A stretch of 14,456 nucleotides of DNA from JAPXSY01 sp034003585 (lineage in GTDB: Bacteria > Verrucomicrobiota > Kiritimatiellia > RFP12 > UBA1067), in contig JAVEYH010000092.1 of assembly GCA_034003585.1 (NCBI GenBank), positions 1 through 14,456 on the forward strand, written 5' to 3'. A model generated the notes under the pieces. It had not been told where the DNA came from and did not search any database. It saw only the letters and a program-made list of their open reading frames with translations. The position numbers and the translations under genes were made by a program. Position 1 is the first letter of the stretch. Each line of letters begins with the position of its first letter. Positions 7,541-14,456 of this stretch are shown piece after piece.

Positions 7541-8398
7541 ATGCTGACACGTCGTTCATTCATCGTGGCCGCGGGTACGGTCGGCGTTTTCGTTCCGTTC
7601 ATGCGGCTGTCCGGACAAGTTCCGGGCGATGCCGGATTTGTCGTTTTCGTGTCGGACACGCACATCCGCGAAAAGGCGTCTGACGGGAAGCCGGACGATC
7701 CGGGCGCGGCCGCCAAACTGGTCGCCTGCGTCCGAAAGATTTTGGCAAAAAAACCGTATCCGTACGCCGCGGTTTTCTGCGGCGACCTGACCGACAATGG
7801 CCTTCCCGGCCAGATGACGCGGTTCAGGGAGATCATCCGTCCGCTCAAGGACGCCGGCATTCCCTGCCTGCTCATGGCGGGGAACCACGATTACTACTCC
7901 GGCAAACACGACGAACTGTTCGCGCCGGAAATCGCGGCCTCGCCCGTGCCGGGCAAGACGACGAGGCTGCTTGAGACGCCGTTTGCGGACATTGTCTGCC
8001 TGGACACGCCGGACATGATGACTCAGGACGGCTGGTGGGGGCGCATCGACGGCGCACAGCTCGAGTGGCTGAAGGCGTACATGAAGTCCAACGGCGGTAA
8101 GAAGCCCTATTTCATCTGCGCGCATCATCCGCTTTACCTTGTGCCGGTTCCCGCCGGCGTGGGCATGTTCCGCCCGGTGACGGGCTGGATCAGCGGACAC
8201 AGGCATCTCTGGCATCAGCAAGCCACAGTGGAGCATGACGTGCCTGTGAGTTATATTCCCAGTACGATGCAGGATCCCTTCGGATATGTCGAAATGGGGC
8301 CGGAGGACGGCGGATTCGCGTTCCGGCTGGTTACGGAAGACGAAAGGAACCTCAAGAACGGACAGACGGTTATCGTGAAGGGCAGAACGACGAAATGA
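7541..8398 (+). CDS. Exported calcineurin-like metallophosphoesterase with Tat-type leader
   Basis: This 285-residue protein starts MLTRRSFIVAAGTVGVF, a twin-arginine (Tat) type leader (TRRSFI), so it is probably folded with its metals before export. All five metallophosphoesterase blocks are present: SDTH (D39, H41), GDLTDN (D82), GNHD (N115, H116, D117), HHP (H195/H196) and GHRH (H220, H222). These residues normally hold a two-metal centre that hydrolyses phosphate mono- or diesters. The length fits a single catalytic domain with little extra. The gene ends in an ATGA overlap with the downstream DUF6259-like gene, which implies translational coupling and a shared role. The substrate cannot be read from sequence; a phosphorylated glycan or a released sugar phosphate is an inference from context. 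Confidence 0.9.
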   Translation: MLTRRSFIVAAGTVGVFVPFMRLSGQVPGDAGFVVFVSDTHIREKASDGKPDDPGAAAKLVACVRKILAKKPYPYAAVFCGDLTDNGLPGQMTRFREIIRPLKDAGIPCLLMAGNHDYYSGKHDELFAPEIAASPVPGKTTRLLETPFADIVCLDTPDMMTQDGWWGRIDGAQLEWLKAYMKSNGGKKPYFICAHHPLYLVPVPAGVGMFRPVTGWISGHRHLWHQQATVEHDVPVSYIPSTMQDPFGYVEMGPEDGGFAFRLVTEDERNLKNGQTVIVKGRTTK

Positions 8399-10782
8399 GT
8401 CGGCTGACATTTTTTTTGACGGCGGCCATTCTTCCGGCGATCTTTTTTGTTAGCAATGCGTTCGCCGACACACCGGTCGTCGTCGAGGCCGCGCATTACC
8501 GGATGCGGATTGGCGGTGACGACGGGCGCATTGAATCGTTCGTCCACAACGGACGGGAGTTGATCCACCGGAATCCGTCGCCGCTGGTGCGCGTCCGCCT
8601 GCGCGAGGAAGACGGCACGCCTGTCGAACTTGACACCGGCGCGGCCCGTGTGAAATCGGTCCGACGAACGGATATCGCCGGGGCGACAACGCTCACGATG
8701 CGCTACGAGAAACTGAACGGGCGTCCGTTCGACGTGTCGGTCACGGTGCGTTGCCCCGCAGACGGAAGGCTCACATACTGGTCGCTCGCGGTTTCGAACC
8801 GGACGGACCTTATCCTCGACCACATCGACTTTCCGACGGTCGTCGTTCCCGACGACCTCGTCGCGACGGGCGGGGACGCGAGGATTTTCTGGCCTGCCGT
8901 GGAGGGCGCGGTCGTCGAAGACGCGGCCCGGCGGGAGCGGGCCGACGGCTGCGCCTATAAGCCGTTCGAGTTCAGTAACCGGTTCGGGTTCGGATTCGGC
9001 GGGGGCTATTATCCCTCGTCCTGCCCGATGCAGTTCATGGCCTATTACGGGGAGAAGGCCGGACTCTACCTCGCGGCGCACGATGACGGCGGCAACGTGA
9101 AGGGGATCAACTATCATTTTGACGGGACCGGCGGCGTGCAGTTCGAGTTCCGGCTTTTCCCCGGCGTCGGTCGCGTTGAGTCCTATGCGATGCCTTACGA
9201 GATGGCGTTCGGTGTTTTCGAGGGCGATTGGCACGATGCGGCGGACATCTACCGTGACTGGCGCGATGGTTCCAAGATGCCGCTGCCGCCGAAACTCGCG
9301 CGGAACCCCGCGATTCCGGAGTGGTTCGCGGAATCTCCCGTCGTCGTCATCTATCCGGTGCGCGGCGGGAAGGATGTCGGGGCGATGGAGCCGAACGCTT
9401 ACTATCCCTACACGCGGGGGCTTGAAACCCTCCGGCGGCTGAACGGCGCACTGGATTCGCCCGTCATGGCGCTGCTGATGCACTGGGAGGGCACCGCGCC
9501 CTGGGCGCCGCCCTACGTGTGGCCGCCCTACGGCGGGACGAACGATTTCATGGCGTTCGTGGACGCCCTGCATAAGGACGGCAACCTGCTCGGGCTCTAT
9601 GCGAGCGGCGTCGCCTGGACAACACGGAGCCTCACGGACCGGTCCTTCGGGTTGGAGACGGAATTCGTCACGAACCGCGTGTTCAACTATGCGAACGTGG
9701 CGCCGGACGGGAAACTTGCGGAGGACGGCGTCTGCGTCTACAAGGATCTGGGCCAGCGGCACGGCTACGACCTGTGTCCGGCCAACGCATGGGTGCGGCG
9801 GACGGTGGTCGACGAGATCTCCAAAATTCTCCCATCCGGCGTTGATTATCTGCAGTTCTTTGATCAGAACCTCGGCGGCGGCTCCTATTTCTGCTACTCG
9901 CGCTCGCACGGGCATCCGCCGGCGCCCGGAGTCTGGCAGACGGCCGCGATGCGGCGGCTCTTCGCGGACGTTCATCAAGCCGTCAGAGCATCCGGACGCA
10001 AGATCCTGATCGGCTGCGAGAGCGCGGCAGCGGAACCCTTCCTCCCCGATCTTCTGCTCAACGATCTCCGTTACGTTTTCAACCTCCGCTACGCGCGGCC
10101 AGTTCCCGCCTACGCGTATCTTAACCATGAGTACGCCAACAACTTCATGGGAAACCAGTGCGGCGCGGGGCTCGCGGCTGACTTCAGCCGCTCGCCGTTC
10201 AGCCTGCACCAGCGCATCGCCTATTCCTTCGCGGCGGGCGATCTTCTCGCCCTGACGCTGCGCGATGCGGGAGAAATCGGCTGGGGTTGGGGGACGGCTT
10301 GGACGGGCGGTCCGCAACCCGATCAGAAGTCCATCCTCACCCTCGTCCGCAACCTCAACGCCTGGCGCCGCGGCGCGGGGAAACCGTATCTGGTCTACGG
10401 CCGGATGCGGAAGCCGTGGCCGGTGCTGGGGGCAAAGAACGTTCCGCTCGTCCCGCCGGACGGCGGGTCTCCGCTCGACGTGCCGGCGGTGTTCTCCACG
10501 CGCTGGCAAAGCGAAGAAGGGATGGCCCAGTTTCTTATCAACTACACGCCTGAAACGCAGACCTGCGCACTGAGGGCCAGAGCCGGAATGACTGTGCGGT
10601 TTCGTTCGGACGGAAACGGTCCGGTGACGGAACGGGTTGTCCCTGAGGCCGGCATATTGTTCCTCTCCGTGTCGCCGCTTTCAGCGGTGATGCTGGAATG
10701 GCGCACGACGAAAAACGAGGGATCGCGGGAGACGAAGGCGCACGCCCTTTCCGGTCCCGGCAAAATGGCGTTTGCGTATTGA
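8395..10782 (+). CDS. Secreted DUF6259-like TIM-barrel protein, putative glycoside hydrolase (795 aa)
   Basis: ATG 8395 overlaps the phosphoesterase stop as ATGA. A Sec leader covers about residues 1-24 (cut after AFA, before DTP). An N-terminal beta-supersandwich (about 25-300) with YRMRIGGDDGRIESF at its start resembles the front half of many large glycosidases. A TIM-barrel-like domain (about 310-640) and a C-terminal beta domain follow. The overall pattern resembles proteins annotated as DUF6259; this is recognition by eye, not a search. Candidate catalytic residues are D490 in LQFFDQN (codon 9862) and E542 in IGCESAA (codon 10018), both after predicted barrel strands. The leader coding region holds an 8-T run (8410-8417), unusual in this GC-rich sequence. 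Likely role: exported hydrolysis of an unknown glycosidic linkage together with the neighbouring enzymes. Confidence 0.82.
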   Translation: MSRLTFFLTAAILPAIFFVSNAFADTPVVVEAAHYRMRIGGDDGRIESFVHNGRELIHRNPSPLVRVRLREEDGTPVELDTGAARVKSVRRTDIAGATTLTMRYEKLNGRPFDVSVTVRCPADGRLTYWSLAVSNRTDLILDHIDFPTVVVPDDLVATGGDARIFWPAVEGAVVEDAARRERADGCAYKPFEFSNRFGFGFGGGYYPSSCPMQFMAYYGEKAGLYLAAHDDGGNVKGINYHFDGTGGVQFEFRLFPGVGRVESYAMPYEMAFGVFEGDWHDAADIYRDWRDGSKMPLPPKLARNPAIPEWFAESPVVVIYPVRGGKDVGAMEPNAYYPYTRGLETLRRLNGALDSPVMALLMHWEGTAPWAPPYVWPPYGGTNDFMAFVDALHKDGNLLGLYASGVAWTTRSLTDRSFGLETEFVTNRVFNYANVAPDGKLAEDGVCVYKDLGQRHGYDLCPANAWVRRTVVDEISKILPSGVDYLQFFDQNLGGGSYFCYSRSHGHPPAPGVWQTAAMRRLFADVHQAVRASGRKILIGCESAAAEPFLPDLLLNDLRYVFNLRYARPVPAYAYLNHEYANNFMGNQCGAGLAADFSRSPFSLHQRIAYSFAAGDLLALTLRDAGEIGWGWGTAWTGGPQPDQKSILTLVRNLNAWRRGAGKPYLVYGRMRKPWPVLGAKNVPLVPPDGGSPLDVPAVFSTRWQSEEGMAQFLINYTPETQTCALRARAGMTVRFRSDGNGPVTERVVPEAGILFLSVSPLSAVMLEWRTTKNEGSRETKAHALSGPGKMAFAY

Positions 10783-10786
10783 CGCA
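10773..10786 (+). promoter_or_regulatory. Small inverted repeat before the regulator gene, possible operator
   Basis: TGCGT-ATTG-ACGCA is a perfect 5-bp inverted repeat with a 4-base centre. It overlaps the stop codon of the DUF6259-like gene and lies about 45 bases before the regulator start. GntR-type proteins bind short inverted repeats, so autoregulation is possible. The arms are short and no second copy was found in the other intergenic gaps. Confidence 0.2.
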
Positions 10787-10806
10787 TTCCCGATAATTCG
10801 TATTTC
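10779..10806 (+). promoter_or_regulatory. Weak sigma70-like promoter candidate for the regulator
   Basis: TTGACG (10779-10784) resembles a -35 box and TATTTC (10801-10806) a poor -10 box, with a 16-base spacer. The -35 overlaps the inverted repeat at 10773-10786, an arrangement that would allow repression. The match is weak and could be chance. Confidence 0.15.
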
Positions 10807-10829
10807 CATGAAAGAACGGATTGCAGTTT

Positions 10830-12008
10830 ATGAAAAATGTGCCGTTTAACGTTTCGAGGGTGTTCAAGACCGATCTGATCCAGCAGGTCAGGGAAGGGCT
10901 GCGCCATGCGATCGTGACGGGGTATTACAGTGAAGGCGACATCCTGCCGTCGTTCAACAGGATGGCTGAGCTTCTGGGCGTAAGCGAAATCGTGACGCGG
11001 CGGGCGGTGCAGCAATTGGCGCGCGAGGGGCTTGTGTGTTCGCGTCCAAGGATCGGCATCCGGGTGTGCGGCAGCCAAGATAAGGGCTGGCGCGGTCAGG
11101 TGCTGTATCTGCACCGCGCGAGGCCGGACATTTTTTATCACTCCCTGTTCAGCGGCGAGCTGAAGGAGGGGCTCCGAAACGCGAATTTTCTGGTGCGGAG
11201 CGTGTTCGCCTCGGACGAAGAGGCCCGCAACGGCTTTCCGCACGTCAAGATCGAGCTATGCCACTGTAATTCTCTGGTGATCGTCGAGGGAAAATACCTG
11301 AAAGGTCTGGACACGTTCCTTCAGGGGCAGGGCGTCCCGTTTCTTCACGTCGGCGCCAAAATCTCGAAGCGGGCGGCATACGGCATCGGCCAGCCGCGCG
11401 GCGCGGTGATCCCGGCACTGGCCGCGCACTGTCTGGCGTGCGGCATCAAGCGGATCATGCAGGTCAACTTCGAGGTGAAAGAGGAGTTGAACGCGGCCGG
11501 GAAATTGCGGGACGCCGGATTCCTCGTGGATGAGATGCGGATCGCGCCGGCCGCCGGATTCGCGATGCCGGCCGCCGCCGAGTTCGGAGCCGTGCGCGTG
11601 TTTACGAACTGGCTGAAGACGAGCCGCGGCAGCCTGCCGGACCTGATTCTCTTTGATGACGATTACCTTGCGCGGGGCGGGCTTCTCGCGCTGTCGCTGG
11701 CGGGCGTCCTCATCCCGGAAGACGTGCAGGTCATCTCGTGGAGCAACAAGGGGATGACGCCAGGCTACATCCGACTGCTGACGCGGATCGAGATGGACGG
11801 CGAAGAGCACGGCCGGCGCATGGCGGAGTATGCGCTCCGGATCCTGGACGGGAAGGTGAGGGCGGGCGATCCGGCGCTGGAACTGCCCCCGGCCTTCCTT
11901 CCGGGAGAAACGACCGTGCCTCTTGCGCGCGGGGGATGTCTTCCGAAGACGCCCAGGCGTTCCTGCGGAAAATGCGCGCGCTCTGTCCCTCCCACCCAGT
12001 GCCTATGA
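10830..12008 (+). CDS. GntR/LacI hybrid transcription regulator (AraR-like architecture)
   Basis: This is a cytoplasmic sugar-responsive DNA-binding regulator of 392 residues from ATG 10830; an in-frame TTG at 10821 is an alternative and no strong ribosome-binding site is seen. Residues about 12-79 form a GntR winged helix-turn-helix (GDILPS, LLGVSEIVTRRAVQQLAREGLV). Residues about 90-365 resemble a LacI/periplasmic-binding-protein sensor, with PDLILFDDDYLARGGLLAL, GVLIPEDVQVISW and a late GRRMAEYALRILDGK helix. AraR of Bacillus has this fusion and binds a sugar as effector; here the effector is unknown, with rhamnose or a related sugar plausible. The LacI-like part ends naturally near LPPAFLPGETT. 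The remaining tail (about 368-392) is Cys-rich and unlike the family. A neighbouring frame with more typical codon use runs on to the GH78 start, so the 3' end may be frameshifted at the G5 run 11931-11935. Confidence 0.85.
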   Translation: MKNVPFNVSRVFKTDLIQQVREGLRHAIVTGYYSEGDILPSFNRMAELLGVSEIVTRRAVQQLAREGLVCSRPRIGIRVCGSQDKGWRGQVLYLHRARPDIFYHSLFSGELKEGLRNANFLVRSVFASDEEARNGFPHVKIELCHCNSLVIVEGKYLKGLDTFLQGQGVPFLHVGAKISKRAAYGIGQPRGAVIPALAAHCLACGIKRIMQVNFEVKEELNAAGKLRDAGFLVDEMRIAPAAGFAMPAAAEFGAVRVFTNWLKTSRGSLPDLILFDDDYLARGGLLALSLAGVLIPEDVQVISWSNKGMTPGYIRLLTRIEMDGEEHGRRMAEYALRILDGKVRAGDPALELPPAFLPGETTVPLARGGCLPKTPRRSCGKCARSVPPTQCL

Positions 12009-12067
12009 ACAACACCCGGAACGGGACGTCCGTGACCGCTGAAAGAAAAAAGGAGCAACCGAAATGA
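11936..12067 (+). other. Alternative-frame coding-like segment at the regulator 3' end (frameshift or gene remnant)
   Basis: From ATG 11936, in the frame shifted from the regulator, 43 codons run to TGA 12065-12067 and overlap the GH78 ATG (12064) as ATGA. The peptide begins MSSEDAQAFLRKM. In the first 30 codons 24 end in G or C, against 16 of 25 in the regulator's own tail, which favours this frame as the selected one. One extra G in the run at 11931-11935 would fuse the regulator into this frame. The peptide also resembles part of copy 2 (RxMRxLxPxHPVxMNN near 4565-4612). It may therefore be the true regulator C-terminus or a fragment of a lost third paralog. It has no usable Shine-Dalgarno of its own, so an independent gene is unlikely. 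Confidence 0.4.
12051..12055 (+). promoter_or_regulatory. Shine-Dalgarno AGGAG of the GH78 gene
   Basis: AGGAG lies eight bases before ATG 12064, in an A-rich stretch. It fixes the start that gives a complete export signal and a full N-terminal domain. Confidence 0.75.
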
Positions 12068-14382
12068 AACGGGCAAAAGCAGGCAGACGCCGGATCGCGG
12101 CGCTTCTTCACGTGACGGCAGTCGCTGCCGGCGCCTTTGCGGGCGGGGCGATGGAGAAAATCCAGTGGATCGGGGACGGGAAAGCGCAGCCCGCCCGAGA
12201 TGAGGATTTCTACAGGGACGATCCCGCACCCGTTTTCCGCACTGCATTCACCACGGACGCCTCTGTCAAGCGAGTCGAGCTGCGCGTGGCCGGGCTGGGT
12301 CTCTACCGCGCGGAAATCAACGGGGAACGCGTCGGCAGAGCGGAGCTTGCGCCGCTCTGGACGCCTTTCGGCAAGCGGGTGCTTTTCGATTCGTATGACC
12401 TGACACGTCAGCTCAGGCCGGGGGAAAACACGCTGACCGTCCGGCTGGGCAACGGCTGGTACAATCCGCTTCCCCTGCGCATGTGGGGCCGTTTCAACCT
12501 GAGGGAGCATCTGGCCGTGGGGAGGCCCGTATTGGCGGCAGAAATCGAAGTTGTCAGAGCAGATGGCCGTTCCGAGATTCTCCGTACGGACGAATCCTGG
12601 CAAGTGGCGGATACGCCTCTGCTGCGCAACAATCTGTATTTGGGAGAAGTCTTCGATGCCCGTTGTCCGCAGGCGGGGACCTGGAGAAAGGCGGTCCGCG
12701 CGCAAGGGCCGAACGGGGGGCTTCTGCCGAACACGGCGCCGCAAGTCGTGGAAATCGGCTCATGGGCCGCGCGCGCCGTCAAAGAAATCAGGCCGGGGAT
12801 CTGCGTGGTGGACATGGGGCGTAATTTTGCGGGGGTGGCCAGTTTCCGGCTGGGAACAGGACGTGCGGGCGAACGGATCGTTTTCCGCTATGGCGAGCGC
12901 GTCTACGCGGACGGCACGGTGAACACCCTGACGGCGGTCTGCGGACAGATCAAGCGTAAAGGCATGGGCGGACCCGGCGCGCCGGATTGCGCCGAACAAA
13001 CGGATGTCTACATCCGCAATGGAACGGGAGAGGAAACCTATCAGCCGCAGTTCACATGGCATGCGTTCCGGTATGTGCAAATCGAAGGACTGTCGCGCGC
13101 GATTCCGGCAAACGAGGTCGTGGCCCACGCGTGGGCGAGCGACGTCAGAAACGTACTCGTGTTCGACTGTTCCAATGAGCGCGTCAACACGTTGCACGCA
13201 GTTTGCAGGAACACGTTCACGAGCAACATCATGGGAGTGCAGTCCGACTGTCCGGGGCGCGAACGGTTCGGGTATGGCGGCGACATCGCGGTGTCGGCTG
13301 AGGCATACCTTCTCAACTACGACATGCACGATTTCTACCTAAAGACCCTGCAGGACTACGCCGACGAGGCGGAGGACGACGGGTTCATTTCCGCAACGGC
13401 TCCCTTTGTGGGATTCGTGGACCACGGCTTCGGAGGCAAGCATGGCGATGCGTTCGGATGGGCGCTCGGTGTGCCCATCCTGATCGAAAACCTTGTGCGC
13501 TACTATGGCGATATCGCGGCCATGCGCACCTTCTACCCGATGTGCGCGCGCTATTTGGAAAAGACGGCTGCGGCACACCCCGATCTCGTCATCCAGTCGT
13601 GCAACGGCGATCATGAGGCCGTTACAGGCGAGAAGCCGGATAAACAACTCACAGTCATGGCGCACTTCCACCAGTTCGCGAAACTGACGGAACGGTTCGC
13701 GCGGGCGCTCGGGAAACCGGATGAGGCGGAAAAATGGAAGGCGCTGTCCGAGCGGCTCAGGGCACTGTTCCAGAAGAGATACATTGTTGACGGGAAGGTT
13801 GCCCTCGGCCGCCAGTCGGAACAGGTCTTCGGTCTTTATCACCGGCTCATTCCGGAGGAACAGAACGCCGCGGCCCGAAACCTTCTGAACAAGAATCTCG
13901 CCCAACATCAGGGACATTTCACCACCGGTATTTTCGGAACTCAATACATGGTCGAGCTCTTTCCCGATTTGGTCGAGCCGAACGTGACGCGGAACGCATA
14001 TCCGGGTTTCGGGCATATGCTTGACAAAGGTGCGACAACGCTTTGGGAGACCTGGAAAGAGTCCGACAACGTCTACAGCCAGAACCATCCGATGTTCGGG
14101 TCGGTGGACGCCTGGATTGTCAAAGCTCTGCTGGGAATTCGCGTGGCCGACGACGCGGTCGGTGCGAACAAGATCGTCGTCGCGCCCATCGCGGCCCAAG
14201 ACGTGTCCTGGACGAAGGGCGAATACCGGACGCCGATGGGCGTGGTCAGCGTGGCTTGGCAGCAAGACGGGGACAGAAGACGATTGACGGTGAACATTCC
14301 TGAAGGTGTCACAGCCCGCGTGCAGCCGCAGCCGAACGGCGAATGGCTGGAGATCAAGGGAGGCAGGCACACATGGCCGTGA
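12064..14382 (+). CDS. Alpha-L-rhamnosidase, glycoside hydrolase family GH78 (exported)
   Basis: This 772-residue inverting glycosidase should release terminal alpha-L-rhamnose from glycans. The Sec leader is about 1-26 (basic KRAKAGRRR, hydrophobic core, cut after AFA). Next come an N-terminal beta domain (about 55-205, LYRAEINGERVG, LTVRLGNGWYN), a rhamnosidase concanavalin-like domain (about 241-345, VVDMGRNFAG, RYGERVYADG), the (alpha/alpha)6 barrel (about 370-715) and a C-terminal beta-sandwich. The acidic signature DCPGRERFGYGGD gives D395, E400 and D407, with the same spacing as D567, E572 and D579 in the Bacillus RhaB enzyme. TTLWETW gives E662, the expected general base. All key residues are intact. 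It follows the regulator by 55 bases and is the last gene of the visible run, so it is a likely regulatory target. Alternative function within the family is unlikely beyond substrate detail. Confidence 0.95.
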   Translation: MKRAKAGRRRIAALLHVTAVAAGAFAGGAMEKIQWIGDGKAQPARDEDFYRDDPAPVFRTAFTTDASVKRVELRVAGLGLYRAEINGERVGRAELAPLWTPFGKRVLFDSYDLTRQLRPGENTLTVRLGNGWYNPLPLRMWGRFNLREHLAVGRPVLAAEIEVVRADGRSEILRTDESWQVADTPLLRNNLYLGEVFDARCPQAGTWRKAVRAQGPNGGLLPNTAPQVVEIGSWAARAVKEIRPGICVVDMGRNFAGVASFRLGTGRAGERIVFRYGERVYADGTVNTLTAVCGQIKRKGMGGPGAPDCAEQTDVYIRNGTGEETYQPQFTWHAFRYVQIEGLSRAIPANEVVAHAWASDVRNVLVFDCSNERVNTLHAVCRNTFTSNIMGVQSDCPGRERFGYGGDIAVSAEAYLLNYDMHDFYLKTLQDYADEAEDDGFISATAPFVGFVDHGFGGKHGDAFGWALGVPILIENLVRYYGDIAAMRTFYPMCARYLEKTAAAHPDLVIQSCNGDHEAVTGEKPDKQLTVMAHFHQFAKLTERFARALGKPDEAEKWKALSERLRALFQKRYIVDGKVALGRQSEQVFGLYHRLIPEEQNAAARNLLNKNLAQHQGHFTTGIFGTQYMVELFPDLVEPNVTRNAYPGFGHMLDKGATTLWETWKESDNVYSQNHPMFGSVDAWIVKALLGIRVADDAVGANKIVVAPIAAQDVSWTKGEYRTPMGVVSVAWQQDGDRRRLTVNIPEGVTARVQPQPNGEWLEIKGGRHTWP

Positions 14383-14438
14383 CCCGCAGCCTTTCTACGA
14401 TTCGCAACGGATGGGTGACCGGCCTGCCCTCTTTTTGA
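14373..14438 (+). CDS. Possible tiny ORF overlapping the GH78 end (21 aa)
   Basis: ATG 14373 overlaps the last codons of the GH78 gene in another frame and ends at TGA 14436-14438. AAGGGAGG at 14356-14363, nine bases upstream, is a strong Shine-Dalgarno match. The peptide (starts MAVTRSLST, ends VTGLPSF) is not recognised. The apparent binding site may simply be GH78 codons (KGGR), so chance is quite possible. Confidence 0.15.
   Translation: MAVTRSLSTIRNGWVTGLPSF
14413..14435 (+). terminator. Weak intrinsic-terminator-like hairpin after GH78
   Basis: GGGTG (14413-14417) can pair with TGCCC (14425-14429), including two G-T wobbles, around a 7-base loop, followed at once by TCTTTT with one more T. 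The stem is short, so termination would be weak. It sits about 30 bases after the GH78 stop, the expected place. The rest of the tail to 14456 shows nothing recognisable. Confidence 0.35.
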
Positions 14439-14456
14439 CAAGGGGTCAGCAATTCT

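Noticed and set aside
8251..10509. Antisense ORF of 752 codons opposite the DUF6259-like gene
   Set aside because: Its product is arginine-, proline- and valine-rich without domain motifs. It mirrors the high-GC codon pattern of the sense gene, whose leader, domains and coupling are clear.
10808..10849. 14-codon mini-ORF (starts MKERIAV) overlapping the regulator start
   Set aside because: No ribosome-binding site, very short, and no recognisable feature.
12024..12031. 8-bp palindrome GGACGTCC between regulator and GH78
   Set aside because: Too short in GC-rich DNA to call an operator, not extended by flanks, and not seen in the other gaps.
1..14456. CRISPR arrays, tRNA or rRNA genes, insertion sequences, riboswitches
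   Set aside because: No regularly spaced repeats, no transposase-like product, no cloverleaf-like or rRNA-like stretch, and all gaps between genes are 130 bases or less.

Overview
The window is a GC-rich, densely packed, single-strand (+) gene cluster. It encodes mostly exported enzymes for breaking down complex carbohydrate and one sugar-type transcription regulator. The gene set suggests an environmental or gut bacterium of the PVC group, for example Lentisphaerota, Kiritimatiellota or Verrucomicrobiota. It combines many secreted multi-domain glycosidase-like proteins with a GntR/LacI hybrid regulator inside the cluster, and has no SusC/SusD pair or transporter. This taxonomic guess is inference from style only. 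No rRNA, tRNA, CRISPR array, transposase or phage gene was seen.

Layout: (1) 1-1881, the 3' part of a large secreted protein with a carbohydrate-binding-like jelly roll, an Ig-like domain and a TIM-barrel glycosidase-like domain. (2) 1914-5240, a complete tandem paralog that additionally carries an N-terminal beta-sandwich and an internal CBM9-like plus Ig-like cassette missing from copy 1. A 14-G tract lies in its ribosome-binding region. (3) 5341-7410, a sialate O-acetylesterase (SASA) family esterase with an inserted galactose-binding-like domain. (4) 7452-7538, a possible tiny ORF resembling a signal peptide. (5) 7541-8398, a calcineurin-like metallophosphoesterase with a Tat-type leader. 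(6) 8395-10782, a secreted DUF6259-like TIM-barrel protein overlapping the previous gene by ATGA. (7) 10830-12008, a GntR/LacI hybrid regulator whose 3' end looks frameshifted or rebuilt. (8) 12064-14382, a GH78 alpha-L-rhamnosidase with all expected acidic residues. (9) 14383-14456, a short tail with a weak terminator-like hairpin.

Working model (inference): the regulator senses a sugar released from a rhamnose-containing, probably acetylated glycan. The GH78 enzyme removes terminal rhamnose and the SASA esterase removes acetyl groups. The two paralogous TIM-barrel proteins and the DUF6259-like protein attack other linkages. The metallophosphoesterase, translationally coupled to the DUF6259-like gene, may remove a phosphate decoration. 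The least described parts are the tandem paralog family with a removable binding cassette, the poly-G tract in front of its second copy, the coupled Tat-phosphoesterase/DUF6259 pair, and the odd 3' end of the regulator.
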